64,000 bases of DNA, taken from positions 121,620 through 185,619 of the forward strand of contig NZ_WEGK01000016.1 in assembly GCF_009604405.1 (NCBI RefSeq). The letters run 5' to 3'. Below are positions 23,535-31,720 of this stretch, piece after piece. The notes under the pieces are model-generated. The model saw only the letters and a program-made list of their open reading frames with translations. It searched no databases and had not been told where the DNA came from. Within the stretch, counting starts at the first letter, position 1. Each line of letters starts with the position of its first letter. Made by a program: the position numbers and the translations under genes. Source of the stretch: Nocardia macrotermitis. Lineage in GTDB: Bacteria > Actinomycetota > Actinomycetes > Mycobacteriales > Mycobacteriaceae.

Positions 23535-24536
23535 TCATGTGCGCGCCCGGGAGTCTGTCGTGCTGACGCGTTCGGTTGGCCGAGTACCGGTGTAGAAGTC
23601 GTTTCCGGGGTATTTCACCTCGCCGATTTGGACGGGTTTTCCGAAGTCGGGGGCGTGGATCATTTTTCCGGCCCCGAGATACAGGCCGACGTGATGCACA
23701 TCGCCGCCGGATCGGTAGAAGATCAGGTCTCCGGGTTCGAGTTGCTCGTAGAGGATCCGAGGGCCCACTCCTACTTGTTCTTCGCTGGTGCGTGGGAGTG
23801 TGATTCCGGCGCGGGCGTAGGCGGCTTGGACCAGGCCGGAGCAGTCCCAGCCGCCGCTGGTTTCCGGCCCGGTTCCGCCCCACACGTACGGTTGGCCGAG
23901 CTGGCTGCATGCGTACGAGATCGCCTGTGCGGCAGCGGGGTTCGGAGCTGTGATGGTGTGGCAGTCGCCGCTGCCGGTGGGTGGGGCGAGGCGGTAGCGC
24001 GCGGCACAGGCCAGGACTTGGGCAACGTAGTCCTGGCTGTGGTTGTAGGTGAAGATCGCTGCGTGCAGGTCGCGGGGGGCGCCGGAGTCGCACAGGTAGA
24101 AGGCGGCGGTGTGGATGGCGTCGGAGTCGTTGTAGCGGCTGGGTGGATTCGCGCCGCCGGGAGGCAGCCGGTGCCGTGAGGTGACTGCGGCGAAGGTGGG
24201 TTCGAGGAATTGCATCAATCCCGCGGCCCCGGCGAAATTCTCGCCCTCGTGTACGCCGGGCAGTGTGGCGCGGCCGTGGTCGGTCTCGACTTTCCCGATC
24301 CCCGCGAGCGTGGACCAGTCGAGGCCGGGGCAGTCGCCTGCCGCGTGCTGGTACAGCGCCAGCAACTGGGGCGGGATATCGGCGCGGGCGGCCGGGCTGG
24401 GGGTGCTGCCCGCGCCCGCTGCTGTGTTGGGTGTGGCCACGTGTTCGAATGCCGCGACCGTGCCGAGGATCGCCGCGACGACTACGACCAGGACCATCAG
24501 TATCGCTGCGCCCGCGCCGAGACCTTTGCCGAGCAT
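23535..24536 (-). CDS. Lytic transglycosylase-NlpC/P60 cell-wall hydrolase of the conjugation system
   Basis: This 333-aa protein starts with a membrane anchor (about 10-30). An SLT-like domain follows (about 55-180) with the motif LAGIGKVETDHG, where Glu84 is the expected catalytic residue, and AAGLMQFLEPTF. The NlpC/P60 peptidase domain (about 200-320) has Cys232 in WDCSGLVQ, His281 or 282 in DVHHVGLY and His294. This two-domain architecture is standard in Gram-positive T4SS elements, where it opens peptidoglycan for the channel. The stop overlaps an ATG of the next frame. It lies seven bases downstream of the replication-relaxation gene, so the two are likely cotranscribed. Confidence 0.9.
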   Translation of the reverse strand: MLGKGLGAGAAILMVLVVVVAAILGTVAAFEHVATPNTAAGAGSTPSPAARADIPPQLLALYQHAAGDCPGLDWSTLAGIGKVETDHGRATLPGVHEGENFAGAAGLMQFLEPTFAAVTSRHRLPPGGANPPSRYNDSDAIHTAAFYLCDSGAPRDLHAAIFTYNHSQDYVAQVLACAARYRLAPPTGSGDCHTITAPNPAAAQAISYACSQLGQPYVWGGTGPETSGGWDCSGLVQAAYARAGITLPRTSEEQVGVGPRILYEQLEPGDLIFYRSGGDVHHVGLYLGAGKMIHAPDFGKPVQIGEVKYPGNDFYTGTRPTERVSTTDSRART

Positions 24537-24542
24537 CGCTGC

Positions 24543-25547
24543 TCACCTCGATCCCGTGTCGGGTGGGGTCGGTCCGGGCGCGGGCAAGGTCACCAGCCCC
24601 CCGAGTGTGCTCGGGTGGGCGGGTTCTGGGCCAGGGTTCGGGGGAGGGGTGCGTGCGGGCCACACACCGGCCAGCTCATGCAGGTGGACGCGGCCGGTGC
24701 CGGTCTCGTCCAGGGGCAGCCAGACCCGGTCGGCCGGGCTCGGATCACCGGTGGTGGGGTCCAGGAGATCCGCGGCGGCGGTGGCGACCGGCACCGTCGC
24801 CGGGTCGGGCAGTCGCGCCCAGGTCTCGAGGAGTGCTCGGCGCACGGGGGTTTCGCGGCCGGTGGTGGGGACCCACACCAGGACGGGGGTGGTGACGCCG
24901 CTCCCGCGAGCCAGCTCGCTGTATCCGAGCAGCTTGGCCGCGACGCGGGTCGTCGAGCTGCTGGCGAGGTCGTATTCGAGGAAGAAGTCCAGCCGTTCTC
25001 CGGCGCGGGTGTAGCGGCAGAAGGCGTCCGGGCGGACCAGATCGCCCCACAGGCGGGCGCAGCGCACCTCGGACCACCACGCCAGCACCGCCGAGGGGTC
25101 GGGGTGGTGGCGGGCGGCGGTGGTGAGGGTAGTGAACCATTCGGCGATTCCGACGGTGTGGGTCAGGCGCAGGCTGTGCGCGACCGCGAGGGCGCGCTCG
25201 GGGCGGTACCCGAGCGCTGTGACCTCGATTCCGGCCTCGGCGGCCAGGACCGCGGCCCCGGCCGGAGCCAGGACCCAGTGCCCCGGTGCGCTGCCGTGGG
25301 TGCGCAGCGGGCGGAACCGGTCGAGCACACCGGCCCGGCGCAACAATGCCAGGCGGCGGCGGGCGATTTTCATCGTGGGGAAGGCGAGCTGTGCGAGCTG
25401 GGGGGTGGTCAGGACGCGATGCTCGTGCACCATTGTCAGGATCCAGCGGTCGCGGGCGGTCAAACGAGTCGCCAACCCGAGCGTGCCGGGCCGCGGGTCG
25501 GGACGAGGGGCACGCAGATCGGCCTGCCGGTCGGGACGAGTGATCAT
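24543..25547 (-). CDS. Replication-relaxation family protein (candidate relaxase/initiator)
   Basis: A 334-aa protein. The N-terminal winged-helix region (about 28-100: LTARDRWILTMVHEHRVLTT, AQLAFPTMKIARRRLALLRR) is followed by LAPAGAAVLA and an alpha/beta region. That region contains HSLRLTHTVGIAEWFTTL, RPDAFCRYTRAGERLDFFLEYDLAS and TPVLVWVPT, matching the replication-relaxation (PF13814) family of actinobacterial plasmids and ICEs. The DFFLEYD segment looks like a metal-binding or nuclease-type core. No classical relaxase is visible in the element, so this is the best candidate for DNA processing. ATG 25547 follows an AAAGG; longer frames upstream lack support. Confidence 0.8.
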   Translation of the reverse strand: MITRPDRQADLRAPRPDPRPGTLGLATRLTARDRWILTMVHEHRVLTTPQLAQLAFPTMKIARRRLALLRRAGVLDRFRPLRTHGSAPGHWVLAPAGAAVLAAEAGIEVTALGYRPERALAVAHSLRLTHTVGIAEWFTTLTTAARHHPDPSAVLAWWSEVRCARLWGDLVRPDAFCRYTRAGERLDFFLEYDLASSSTTRVAAKLLGYSELARGSGVTTPVLVWVPTTGRETPVRRALLETWARLPDPATVPVATAAADLLDPTTGDPSPADRVWLPLDETGTGRVHLHELAGVWPARTPPPNPGPEPAHPSTLGGLVTLPAPGPTPPDTGSR

Positions 25548-25633
25548 CAAAGAGGGCCTTTCGTGGGAAGGGAAATAGAAGACGGCGGTCGGGGTGTCGG
25601 CGTCGTGGGGGATGCCTCGCGGCAGTGCGGGGC

Positions 25634-28132
25634 TTATGTGATGCGAGGGTCGCCGGGGCGGGGATCGGTGACGGGTGTGTTGGCGGGTGCCGGGCCGGGG
25701 CGGGTGTGGCGGGCTCGCGCGACGGCGGCGATGTGGCGGGCGCGGCCGGGCACGGGCGGGTCCAGCGGTTGGGTCGTCACAGTGAACGGTCTGGCCTGCT
25801 GGCCGTGGACCAGGAGCCGAGCCGCCGCGTGGAAGGCGTCCAGGTGGCGCAGGTCGTGCTCGGACAGCCAGGGGCTGGTGTGGCGGGCCAGCTCGCGCGC
25901 ATCGTCGGGCGAGACCCCGAAAATCACCTTGTTGCGGGCGTTGGCGGAGATCGCGTCCCGCAACTCGCGGGGCAGCTGGCCCAAATTCTGATGCGCGAGC
26001 ACCATCGACAGGCGCAACCCGCGGGCCTCGGCGAGCATGTCCTCCACCGGTGTGGACAGATGCAGAAAGTTCTGCGCCTCGTCCAACACCAGGGACGCGT
26101 CGGCGCGGTCGGCGGCGGGCTGGCGAGCTCGGGCGGTGGTGGCTTGCCAGGTCCGGGCCACCAGCAGCGAGCCGACCAGGCGGGAGGTCTCCTCCCCGAT
26201 CGAGCCCTTGGGCAGGCGGGCCAGGCAGATCCCGCCGGAATCCAGGACCTCGCCGAACGACACCGTCGAGGGTCCGGCCGCGATCGCCGCACGCACCCAC
26301 GGCCGCAACAAGAACGCCCTCAACTTGTTGAGCAACGGGCCGATGACCTGGGCGCGACCGGCCTCGGACAACGTCTCGTACGCCGACCAGAAACCCAGCA
26401 GGACCGGGTCGGTGGTGGTGCGGGTAACTCGGGCGCGGAAGGGTGCCTCGGTGAGCAGGCGGGGTAGGTCGGCGAGGGTGGCGACCCCGGGCTGAGCGCA
26501 CAGGGTCAACAGGCTCGCGCGCATCACGTCATCGGTCCGCGGTCCCCAAAACTGGGAGAAGATCCGGTGGAACACGGTGACGAGGTTGTCCACGGCCAGG
26601 TCCAGGCTCGCGTGGCTGGTCCGGTCGATGTCCAAGGGGTTGACGCACGGGGGCGGGGCCGAGGAGTCGGCGTCGAACAGCACCACCTTCTCGGCCAGGC
26701 GTTTCGGGAGCCGGGACAACACGTCGGTGACCAGATCGCCCTTAGGGTCGATGACGATCAGCCCGCGCCCGGCCTCGGCGTCATCGAGGATCATCCGCGC
26801 CAGCAGCGTCGATTTGCCGACCCCGGTCGGTCCCAGGATGTGCAGGTGGTGCCGGGCATCGGAGACCCGGACCCCGACCGGACGCCCGCTCGCCGAGTCC
26901 GCGACCCCGAGCGACTTGATGTACGCCCCCTGGGAGGGGATCTCCGGGGACGGGGCCAGCGCGCGTGCTCCGGCGCGTTGCAGGGCGGGCAGGTTCGGGT
27001 CGTACGGCAGGTGCGCCAGGGCCGCGAGTTCCGGCACCGACAGCACATCCCCGCGCCCGAGCCGCCGCTCGCACAGCACCCGCCCCAACCGTAATTGCCG
27101 TCGGCGCCGGTAATAGTTGTACTCGGCGGCCGACCCGGCCACGGTCGCCAAGGCGTCCGCGCGGCCCCGCGCCACCTCCCGCAGCGTCCGCACGAGGCCG
27201 GGCTCGGCATCCGGTGGTACCGGGACCGAAACCGCGTACCTCAGTATGGTTTCCCAGTGCGGACCCCGTGCCTTCACCGCCGCGGCGCGCGCGGCAGCGG
27301 TGGACTCCAGCACCGCCTGCCACTCCTGCACCCGGCCCCGGCCTGCGGTGGTGGTGGCCGGGCGGGTGACCGGGCCGGGGGTGAGCAGGTTGAGCAGGTC
27401 GCGGGCCAGGCCCAGTACCAGCCCGGTTCTCGGGCTGGCGGTGCGGACCGCGCGCCGGACGCGGCGGCCGGTGACCGGCCGCGCGAGGATCTGCACACAG
27501 GCCGCGTGGCCGGGGTCGAGATCCTCGGCGGCGGTGATCACGTCCCGCACGAAGTCACCGGCATAGTCCGTGCGCAGCGGGTACCCCTCACCACGCCCGA
27601 GCCGCAGCTGCCCGCCGACCAGCAGCCGCCGAGCCGCCGGGCCGGAAACCGGGACCGCAGGCTCGGCGGCCTCGAGGGTGTGGGTATGTGCGCCGGGCCA
27701 CGCGGAGGTGATGGCGCGTTCGACCAGCCCGCTCGGGATGCTGCCGGGCACCCACACCCGGATCGCGGCCCCGGCCTCGGGGGTCACGGTGTATTCCCAC
27801 CCCAGATGCGGCTGCCCGAGCAACAACCGCGCCCACGCCGGGCGGAGCTGCCCGATCAGATGCGCCCACAGCGCGAGCGCGGCCTTCGCATCGACCTCGG
27901 GCGGGGTCCTCACCGTGATCTGCCGCCCACGCGCGGCCAGCCGGTGCGCTCGCACCGTCACCAGCACCCGCGCCACCGCGAGCATCCCCGCCACCACCAG
28001 CACCAACGCAATCACCGCGGGCCAGGCGAGCAGGTGCTCCACCGCGCGGGTGAGCGTGCGTAGTGGCGCACCCGGGTCGAGCAGGAACCGGCCCAGCCAC
28101 CCGCGGGCAGGAGAACCCGCTGCGGCGATCAT
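25634..28132 (-). CDS. Type IV secretion coupling protein (VirD4/TraG-like ATPase)
   Basis: An 832-aa protein. A membrane segment near the N-terminus (about 37-60, WPAVIALVLVVAGMLAVARVLV) precedes a long domain of unknown function (about 70-400). The P-loop ATPase region has HILGPTGVGKSTLLARMIL (Walker A near residue 436) followed by GLIVIDPKGDLV. ASLVLDEAQNF forms the Walker B region, near residue 680, and SMVLAHQNLGQLP is the downstream sensor-type motif. It would bring the processed DNA to the channel. ATG 28132 overlaps the stop of the DNA methyltransferase gene (ATGA), so the two are translationally coupled. Confidence 0.9.
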   Translation of the reverse strand: MIAAAGSPARGWLGRFLLDPGAPLRTLTRAVEHLLAWPAVIALVLVVAGMLAVARVLVTVRAHRLAARGRQITVRTPPEVDAKAALALWAHLIGQLRPAWARLLLGQPHLGWEYTVTPEAGAAIRVWVPGSIPSGLVERAITSAWPGAHTHTLEAAEPAVPVSGPAARRLLVGGQLRLGRGEGYPLRTDYAGDFVRDVITAAEDLDPGHAACVQILARPVTGRRVRRAVRTASPRTGLVLGLARDLLNLLTPGPVTRPATTTAGRGRVQEWQAVLESTAAARAAAVKARGPHWETILRYAVSVPVPPDAEPGLVRTLREVARGRADALATVAGSAAEYNYYRRRRQLRLGRVLCERRLGRGDVLSVPELAALAHLPYDPNLPALQRAGARALAPSPEIPSQGAYIKSLGVADSASGRPVGVRVSDARHHLHILGPTGVGKSTLLARMILDDAEAGRGLIVIDPKGDLVTDVLSRLPKRLAEKVVLFDADSSAPPPCVNPLDIDRTSHASLDLAVDNLVTVFHRIFSQFWGPRTDDVMRASLLTLCAQPGVATLADLPRLLTEAPFRARVTRTTTDPVLLGFWSAYETLSEAGRAQVIGPLLNKLRAFLLRPWVRAAIAAGPSTVSFGEVLDSGGICLARLPKGSIGEETSRLVGSLLVARTWQATTARARQPAADRADASLVLDEAQNFLHLSTPVEDMLAEARGLRLSMVLAHQNLGQLPRELRDAISANARNKVIFGVSPDDARELARHTSPWLSEHDLRHLDAFHAAARLLVHGQQARPFTVTTQPLDPPVPGRARHIAAVARARHTRPGPAPANTPVTDPRPGDPRIT

Positions 28133-29136
28133 GCGGCGGCTCCGTACGCGCTGGTGCCCGCCTCCGGGAACACGGTGGGCCCGTACTCGGATCCGGGACG
28201 AAAACCCTTGAGTCCCACCAGCTTCGAGCCGGGTTCGGGCTTGCGCAGGATGATCACGTCCTCGTGCGCGATCAGATGCATCGGTAGTCCGGCCGCGCGG
28301 TTCTTCACGATGAAGTCCCGCTGAAAGAAACTGGACCGCGCCACGATGTCGTCCTCGGCCAGCCGCCCCAGCAGCGCGACGCACCGCTCCACCGGGACGA
28401 GCCCGGCCAGGGTGCCGCACGTGAGCAGATGCGCGGGCAAGTTGACCAGTTCCGCGTGCTGACGCCACGGCCGCGCGGTGATCACCACATGCCCACCGGG
28501 CGCGAGGAACTCCTCCACACCCGCCAGCACGCGCGTGAACCCCGACAACAGGCGGCCCAGGCCCACATTGGCGAGGTTGCCGCGATCCAGCACCGCCCCG
28601 TACCGGTTGTCCCATTTGCGGACCGGCTCCCCGGCCTTGACGCGGACGTGGCCGTGGACCGAGTCGCCGTAGGGCGGGGAGGTGATCACCAGATCCACCC
28701 GGCCTCGCAACTCCTCGGGCAGCAGGGTGGGCAGTTTACGGGCGTCGCCGGTGTAGACCTCGGCTTCGTTGGTGTGCCCGGCGGTGCGGGCCAGTGCGAT
28801 GTTCTCGCGCGCGAGCTGTGCCCATCGGGTCTCGTACTCGACCCCGATCGCGCGCCGTCCCAGATGCAGGGCCTCGACCAGGGTGGTACCGATCCCGCAC
28901 ATCGGATCCAGCACCAGGCCGCCGGGCCGGGTGTACGCCTGCACGGCGTGTTGCACGATAGCGGGCAGCATCTTCGCCGGATGCTGCACGCTCTCGGAGG
29001 TGTATTTCCCGCGCCGCTGCACCGCGGGCGCAGCTTGGGCGGTCGTCCACACCGACACCGGAACCGGATCGGCACCGGAGGCCGCAGTGGTGTCGCTATT
29101 GATGTTCTCGGGGGTCATATCGTTCTCAGGGGTCAT
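28129..29136 (-). CDS. DNA methyltransferase (N4/N6 amino type)
   Basis: This 335-aa protein has SAM motif I, DPMCGIGTT (residues 77-85), followed by GVEYETRWAQLARENI and the catalytic motif TSPPYGDSV (SPPY at 153-156). Motif I preceding motif IV without a recognition domain between them suggests gamma-type order. The rest (about 170-335) carries the likely recognition region. GAAGGA precedes ATG 29136. An alternative ATG at 29223 overlaps the upstream stop and would add 29 residues. No restriction endonuclease is nearby, so it is an orphan methylase. Coupling to the VirD4-type gene suggests that modification and export are coordinated. Confidence 0.85.
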   Translation of the reverse strand: MTPENDMTPENINSDTTAASGADPVPVSVWTTAQAAPAVQRRGKYTSESVQHPAKMLPAIVQHAVQAYTRPGGLVLDPMCGIGTTLVEALHLGRRAIGVEYETRWAQLARENIALARTAGHTNEAEVYTGDARKLPTLLPEELRGRVDLVITSPPYGDSVHGHVRVKAGEPVRKWDNRYGAVLDRGNLANVGLGRLLSGFTRVLAGVEEFLAPGGHVVITARPWRQHAELVNLPAHLLTCGTLAGLVPVERCVALLGRLAEDDIVARSSFFQRDFIVKNRAAGLPMHLIAHEDVIILRKPEPGSKLVGLKGFRPGSEYGPTVFPEAGTSAYGAAA

Positions 29137-29219
29137 CGTGAGGTGTCCTTCGCGGGGATCGGTGGGAGTGCTGGCCGAGACGGCCGGCGGGAGGCGGTGA
29201 GCGGGTCTGGGCGCGGCGC

Positions 29220-29888
29220 TCATCGGGCCGCGTCCGTGCGCGGCCGGAGGAACACGAACAGGTCCGTGTGCGTCACGACGTGCGCGCCGTGGCTCGGAGT
29301 GGACGGGTCGAGCCGGGGGCTGGGGATGGTGGCTTCGCTGACGGGGGTGGCGATGAGGTGTTGCAGGTACAGCAAGTCCGCGGCCTGCGCGGCGAGGGCG
29401 ACCGACCCGGCCGGATCGCTCAGCACGCCGTCCTCGGTGTGGCCGCAGCGGGCCAGCACCACCAGTAGGCCGCCCTCGCTCAGCCGTGCCATGGCAAGGG
29501 CGGCGACCGTGTCGGCCGCGGCCACCGGATCGGCCACGGCGGGCAGCAGGCTCGCCACGACCAGCTCCGCCGACCGCACCGGGCCGGACACCCCGGGCCC
29601 GGCCCAGCCGGTCTCGGTCCAGCCGTGACGGCCCAGACGCTCGACCACCCCCAGCGCCGCGCCGGTGTCCGAGGGGGCCGCCGTGAGCGGGGGTTCGGCG
29701 GCGGGTGCGGGCCACGCGACCAGCAGGACCCGATCGTCGGGGTCGCTGAACTCGTGCACCGCGCGCTCGAGCAACGCGGTGGGCCATCGATCCGCCGGAT
29801 CGATCGGGCCGCGACCACACGCCCATACCGAGGCCGGGACTACGGCGCGGGTGGAACGGGGGGAACGGTGAGAAGAATGCTCGGTCAT
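29220..29888 (-). CDS. Methyltransferase-like partner without catalytic motifs
   Basis: This 222-aa protein contains ASVWACGRGPIDPADRWPTALLERAVHEFSDP followed by RVLLVAWP, mirroring the helix-strand that leads into motif I of DNA methylases. Here the glycine-rich loop is replaced by WPAPAAEPP and no SPPY-like motif is seen. Later strands (AELVVASLLPA, GGLLVVLARCGH, HTDLFVFLRPR) fit a Rossmann-type methylase core. It is upstream of, and overlaps by ATGA a possible start of, the true methyltransferase gene. I infer a degenerate homologue acting as partner or specificity subunit. It is the first gene of the leftward conjugation operon. Confidence 0.6.
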   Translation of the reverse strand: MTEHSSHRSPRSTRAVVPASVWACGRGPIDPADRWPTALLERAVHEFSDPDDRVLLVAWPAPAAEPPLTAAPSDTGAALGVVERLGRHGWTETGWAGPGVSGPVRSAELVVASLLPAVADPVAAADTVAALAMARLSEGGLLVVLARCGHTEDGVLSDPAGSVALAAQAADLLYLQHLIATPVSEATIPSPRLDPSTPSHGAHVVTHTDLFVFLRPRTDAAR

Positions 29889-30375
29889 ACGGGGTTACTC
29901 CTGACTTGGCGGGAAAGGGAAAATCTGTCTACTTATCAATTGCCAAGCGACCCCCCGTTTTGGCCACCGCCCACCCGAAAAAGTTTTAGCAAATATTCGG
30001 CAATAAATCCGGGGTGGGTTGGTGCGGTCGCGGAAAAACTCGACGGCAACAAGCCGGTGGCGAGTGATATCAAAAATTAATTTCCTAGCCGGGGTGCGGG
30101 GCTGTGGCGCGTTCCCCAGTGATTCCCCGCCGATTCCCCGAGTCGTCCCTATTGCCTGGTAGACAGCCCATGTGGGGAGTATCGCGGGATCGTGCGGACC
30201 GGGTCCGGGTGAGGCTGGTGAATAGATTTCGGGGAATGTTCGGGGAATCTTCCGGGGACGTCTCGAGCGTTCTCGGGGAATCTCCGGGGAATCTCGGGGG
30301 AATGTTCGGGGAATGCGTCTGATGTCCTTGCCGGGTCGGAATATGTCGTTTCGCCACCCGAGTAAGGAGTGTGTA
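29889..30375. other. 487-bp divergent non-coding region with iteron-like repeats
   Basis: This region lies between the leftward DNA-processing operon and the rightward channel operon. It contains an AT-rich leftward promoter area (29920-30090) and the 11-bp-phased repeat array at 30112-30314. No gene is supported. The position between transfer operons is where an origin of transfer or a common control region is expected. Confidence 0.7.
30112..30314. repeat. Array of phased TTCGGGGAAT-type repeats, inverted around a central spacer
   Basis: TTCCCC occurs at 30112, 30123 and 30134 (exactly 11-bp steps). In the opposite orientation GGGGAAT occurs at 30231, 30242, 30275, 30286, 30297 and 30308, with a variant GGGGAC at 30254. 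Most steps are 11 bp. The two blocks face each other across about 90 bp. Regular one-turn spacing indicates binding of a protein oligomer along one face of DNA, as in iterons, centromere-like sites or regulator arrays. Confidence 0.8.
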
Positions 30376-31335
30376 GTGATCAATCCGGAGCACAGGGATT
30401 CAGAATGCTGTGATTCGTGGAGCAGGAATTCACGCGCCGGGGATTCGTGGCCTCGCCGCGGGGCCGGTGACCGGTCGCCGCTGACGGTGGCGCGGTCGGG
30501 GTTCGACCGGATGGCCGGGCAACCGCTGCGTCTGCCGCCGGTGCCAGGAGTTCGGGCCGGGTCGTGGGGACAGCTACGCGAGCGGTTACTGGGGCGGACC
30601 CTGCCGATCGGCACCGTGGACGCGGTCTGGGGGTGGCTGATCGAGCGAGCACGCGAGCCGGGACCCGGGCGCGCCCAGATCGCTCTGGGGTGCCTGGGGC
30701 TGGCGGTGCCCATGCTCGCCGCGGCCACCGATCGATACGTCGCCCCGTACAGCGCGCACCGCGAGGACGCGGAATCCGAGCTGGTGGCAGGGTTCCTAAG
30801 GCAGCTACGCGAGATCGATCCGGACCAGCCGCATCTGTGGCTCCGGCTGCGGTCGGCGATGCGGCACCAGGCCCGGTCCTGCGCGCATCGACAGTCCGGC
30901 GTGGCATCCCCGGCCGAACTCGACCATGTGGCCCACACCTGCCTGGCCCGGATGCGCATACCCGCCGGGCATCCGGAACTGGTGCTGGCACGGGCGGTCG
31001 CGCGTGAGGTGATCACTGCCGAGGCCGCCGAGTTGATCGTCTCGACCCGGTGGGAATCGCGGTCGGTGACCTCGATGGTCGGCCAGCTGCCCGGAGTGCG
31101 GTCGCAGTGGCCGGTCCGCAAACTCAGCAAATTCCGCCAGCGGGCCGAAGCCGACCTCGCGGCATGGCTCAACCAGCAGGCGACCGATCCAGCCCCCACC
31201 GGCACCCGCGACGCGCGCACCCCGACCGCGTCGCCGGGCCGCCAGGAGGGGTCCTCCACCGCAGTCCGATCCGGGCACAGCTCGTGGCCCCCGATTGCGA
31301 CCGCCCCGGCGGCCCGGCACCAGGGGGTGCGGTGA
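30376..31335 (+). CDS. Uncharacterised helical protein, first gene of the channel operon (possibly sigma-factor-like)
   Basis: This 319-aa protein starts at GTG 30376, with AAGGAG six bases upstream. After a disordered N-terminus it is mostly helical (about 70-275), with SWGQLRERLLGRTLP, LWLRLRSAMRHQARSC and a C-terminal helical part. That part includes HPELVLARAVAREVITAEAAEL and SVTSMVGQLPGVRSQWPVRKL, which recalls the helix-turn-helix end of sigma-like proteins without a definite match. A polar tail follows. Its stop overlaps the next start (TGATG). Because it lies directly after the phased repeats it may bind them; this is inference. Confidence 0.55.
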   Translation: MINPEHRDSECCDSWSRNSRAGDSWPRRGAGDRSPLTVARSGFDRMAGQPLRLPPVPGVRAGSWGQLRERLLGRTLPIGTVDAVWGWLIERAREPGPGRAQIALGCLGLAVPMLAAATDRYVAPYSAHREDAESELVAGFLRQLREIDPDQPHLWLRLRSAMRHQARSCAHRQSGVASPAELDHVAHTCLARMRIPAGHPELVLARAVAREVITAEAAELIVSTRWESRSVTSMVGQLPGVRSQWPVRKLSKFRQRAEADLAAWLNQQATDPAPTGTRDARTPTASPGRQEGSSTAVRSGHSSWPPIATAPAARHQGVR

Positions 31336-31718
31336 TGCGCAGGAATCGACTCCGCCCCCCGGCGACCGCCACCCGGGGCCGTGTGTGGCGGCGGGTCCTG
31401 GTCGCGGCCGGGGTGGTCGCGGGCGTTGTGGTGTTGCTGATGGTGCTCGCAGGTTCGGCCGAGGCGGTACCGCCGGTGCAGATCGCCACGTCGCCGGAAC
31501 AGGTGCTCGACAATCTCCGGAACTGGTTGACCGGCATCTTGGGCTTGGTGGCCACGGTGTGCCTGACCTTCGCGGGTATCCGGTATGTGATCGCCAGCGG
31601 TGATCCCGGCGAGATCGAGAAGGCCAAGGGCGCGCTGCGCGCGGCCTGTCTCGGCTATGTGCTGGCGATGCTCGCGCCGTTGATCGTGGCTGTGCTCAAG
31701 ACCTTCGTGGCGGCCTGA
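31335..31718 (+). CDS. TrbC/VirB2-like pilin-type membrane protein
   Basis: This 127-aa protein has a basic N-terminus and a signal-like segment (about 20-38, VLVAAGVVAGVVVLLMVLAGSAEA with a likely cleavage after AEA). Two further membrane helices follow (about 60-82, WLTGILGLVATVCLTFAGIRYV, and 98-120, ACLGYVLAMLAPLIVAVL) joined by a short charged loop, SGDPGEIEKAKG. This is the VirB2/TrbC topology. GTG 31332 is an alternative start. The gene overlaps the preceding stop by one base and is two bases from the VirB6-like gene. It probably forms a conjugative pilus or channel ring. Confidence 0.75.
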   Translation: MRRNRLRPPATATRGRVWRRVLVAAGVVAGVVVLLMVLAGSAEAVPPVQIATSPEQVLDNLRNWLTGILGLVATVCLTFAGIRYVIASGDPGEIEKAKGALRAACLGYVLAMLAPLIVAVLKTFVAA

Positions 31719-31720
31719 TC

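Noticed and set aside
23278..23538. An 87-residue N-terminal extension of the serine-less cutinase homologue from ATG 23538
   Set aside because: The frame is open and the ATG overlaps the previous stop, so it is possible. However, a clear signal peptide begins at 23277 and the extension is low-complexity, so I kept the shorter start.
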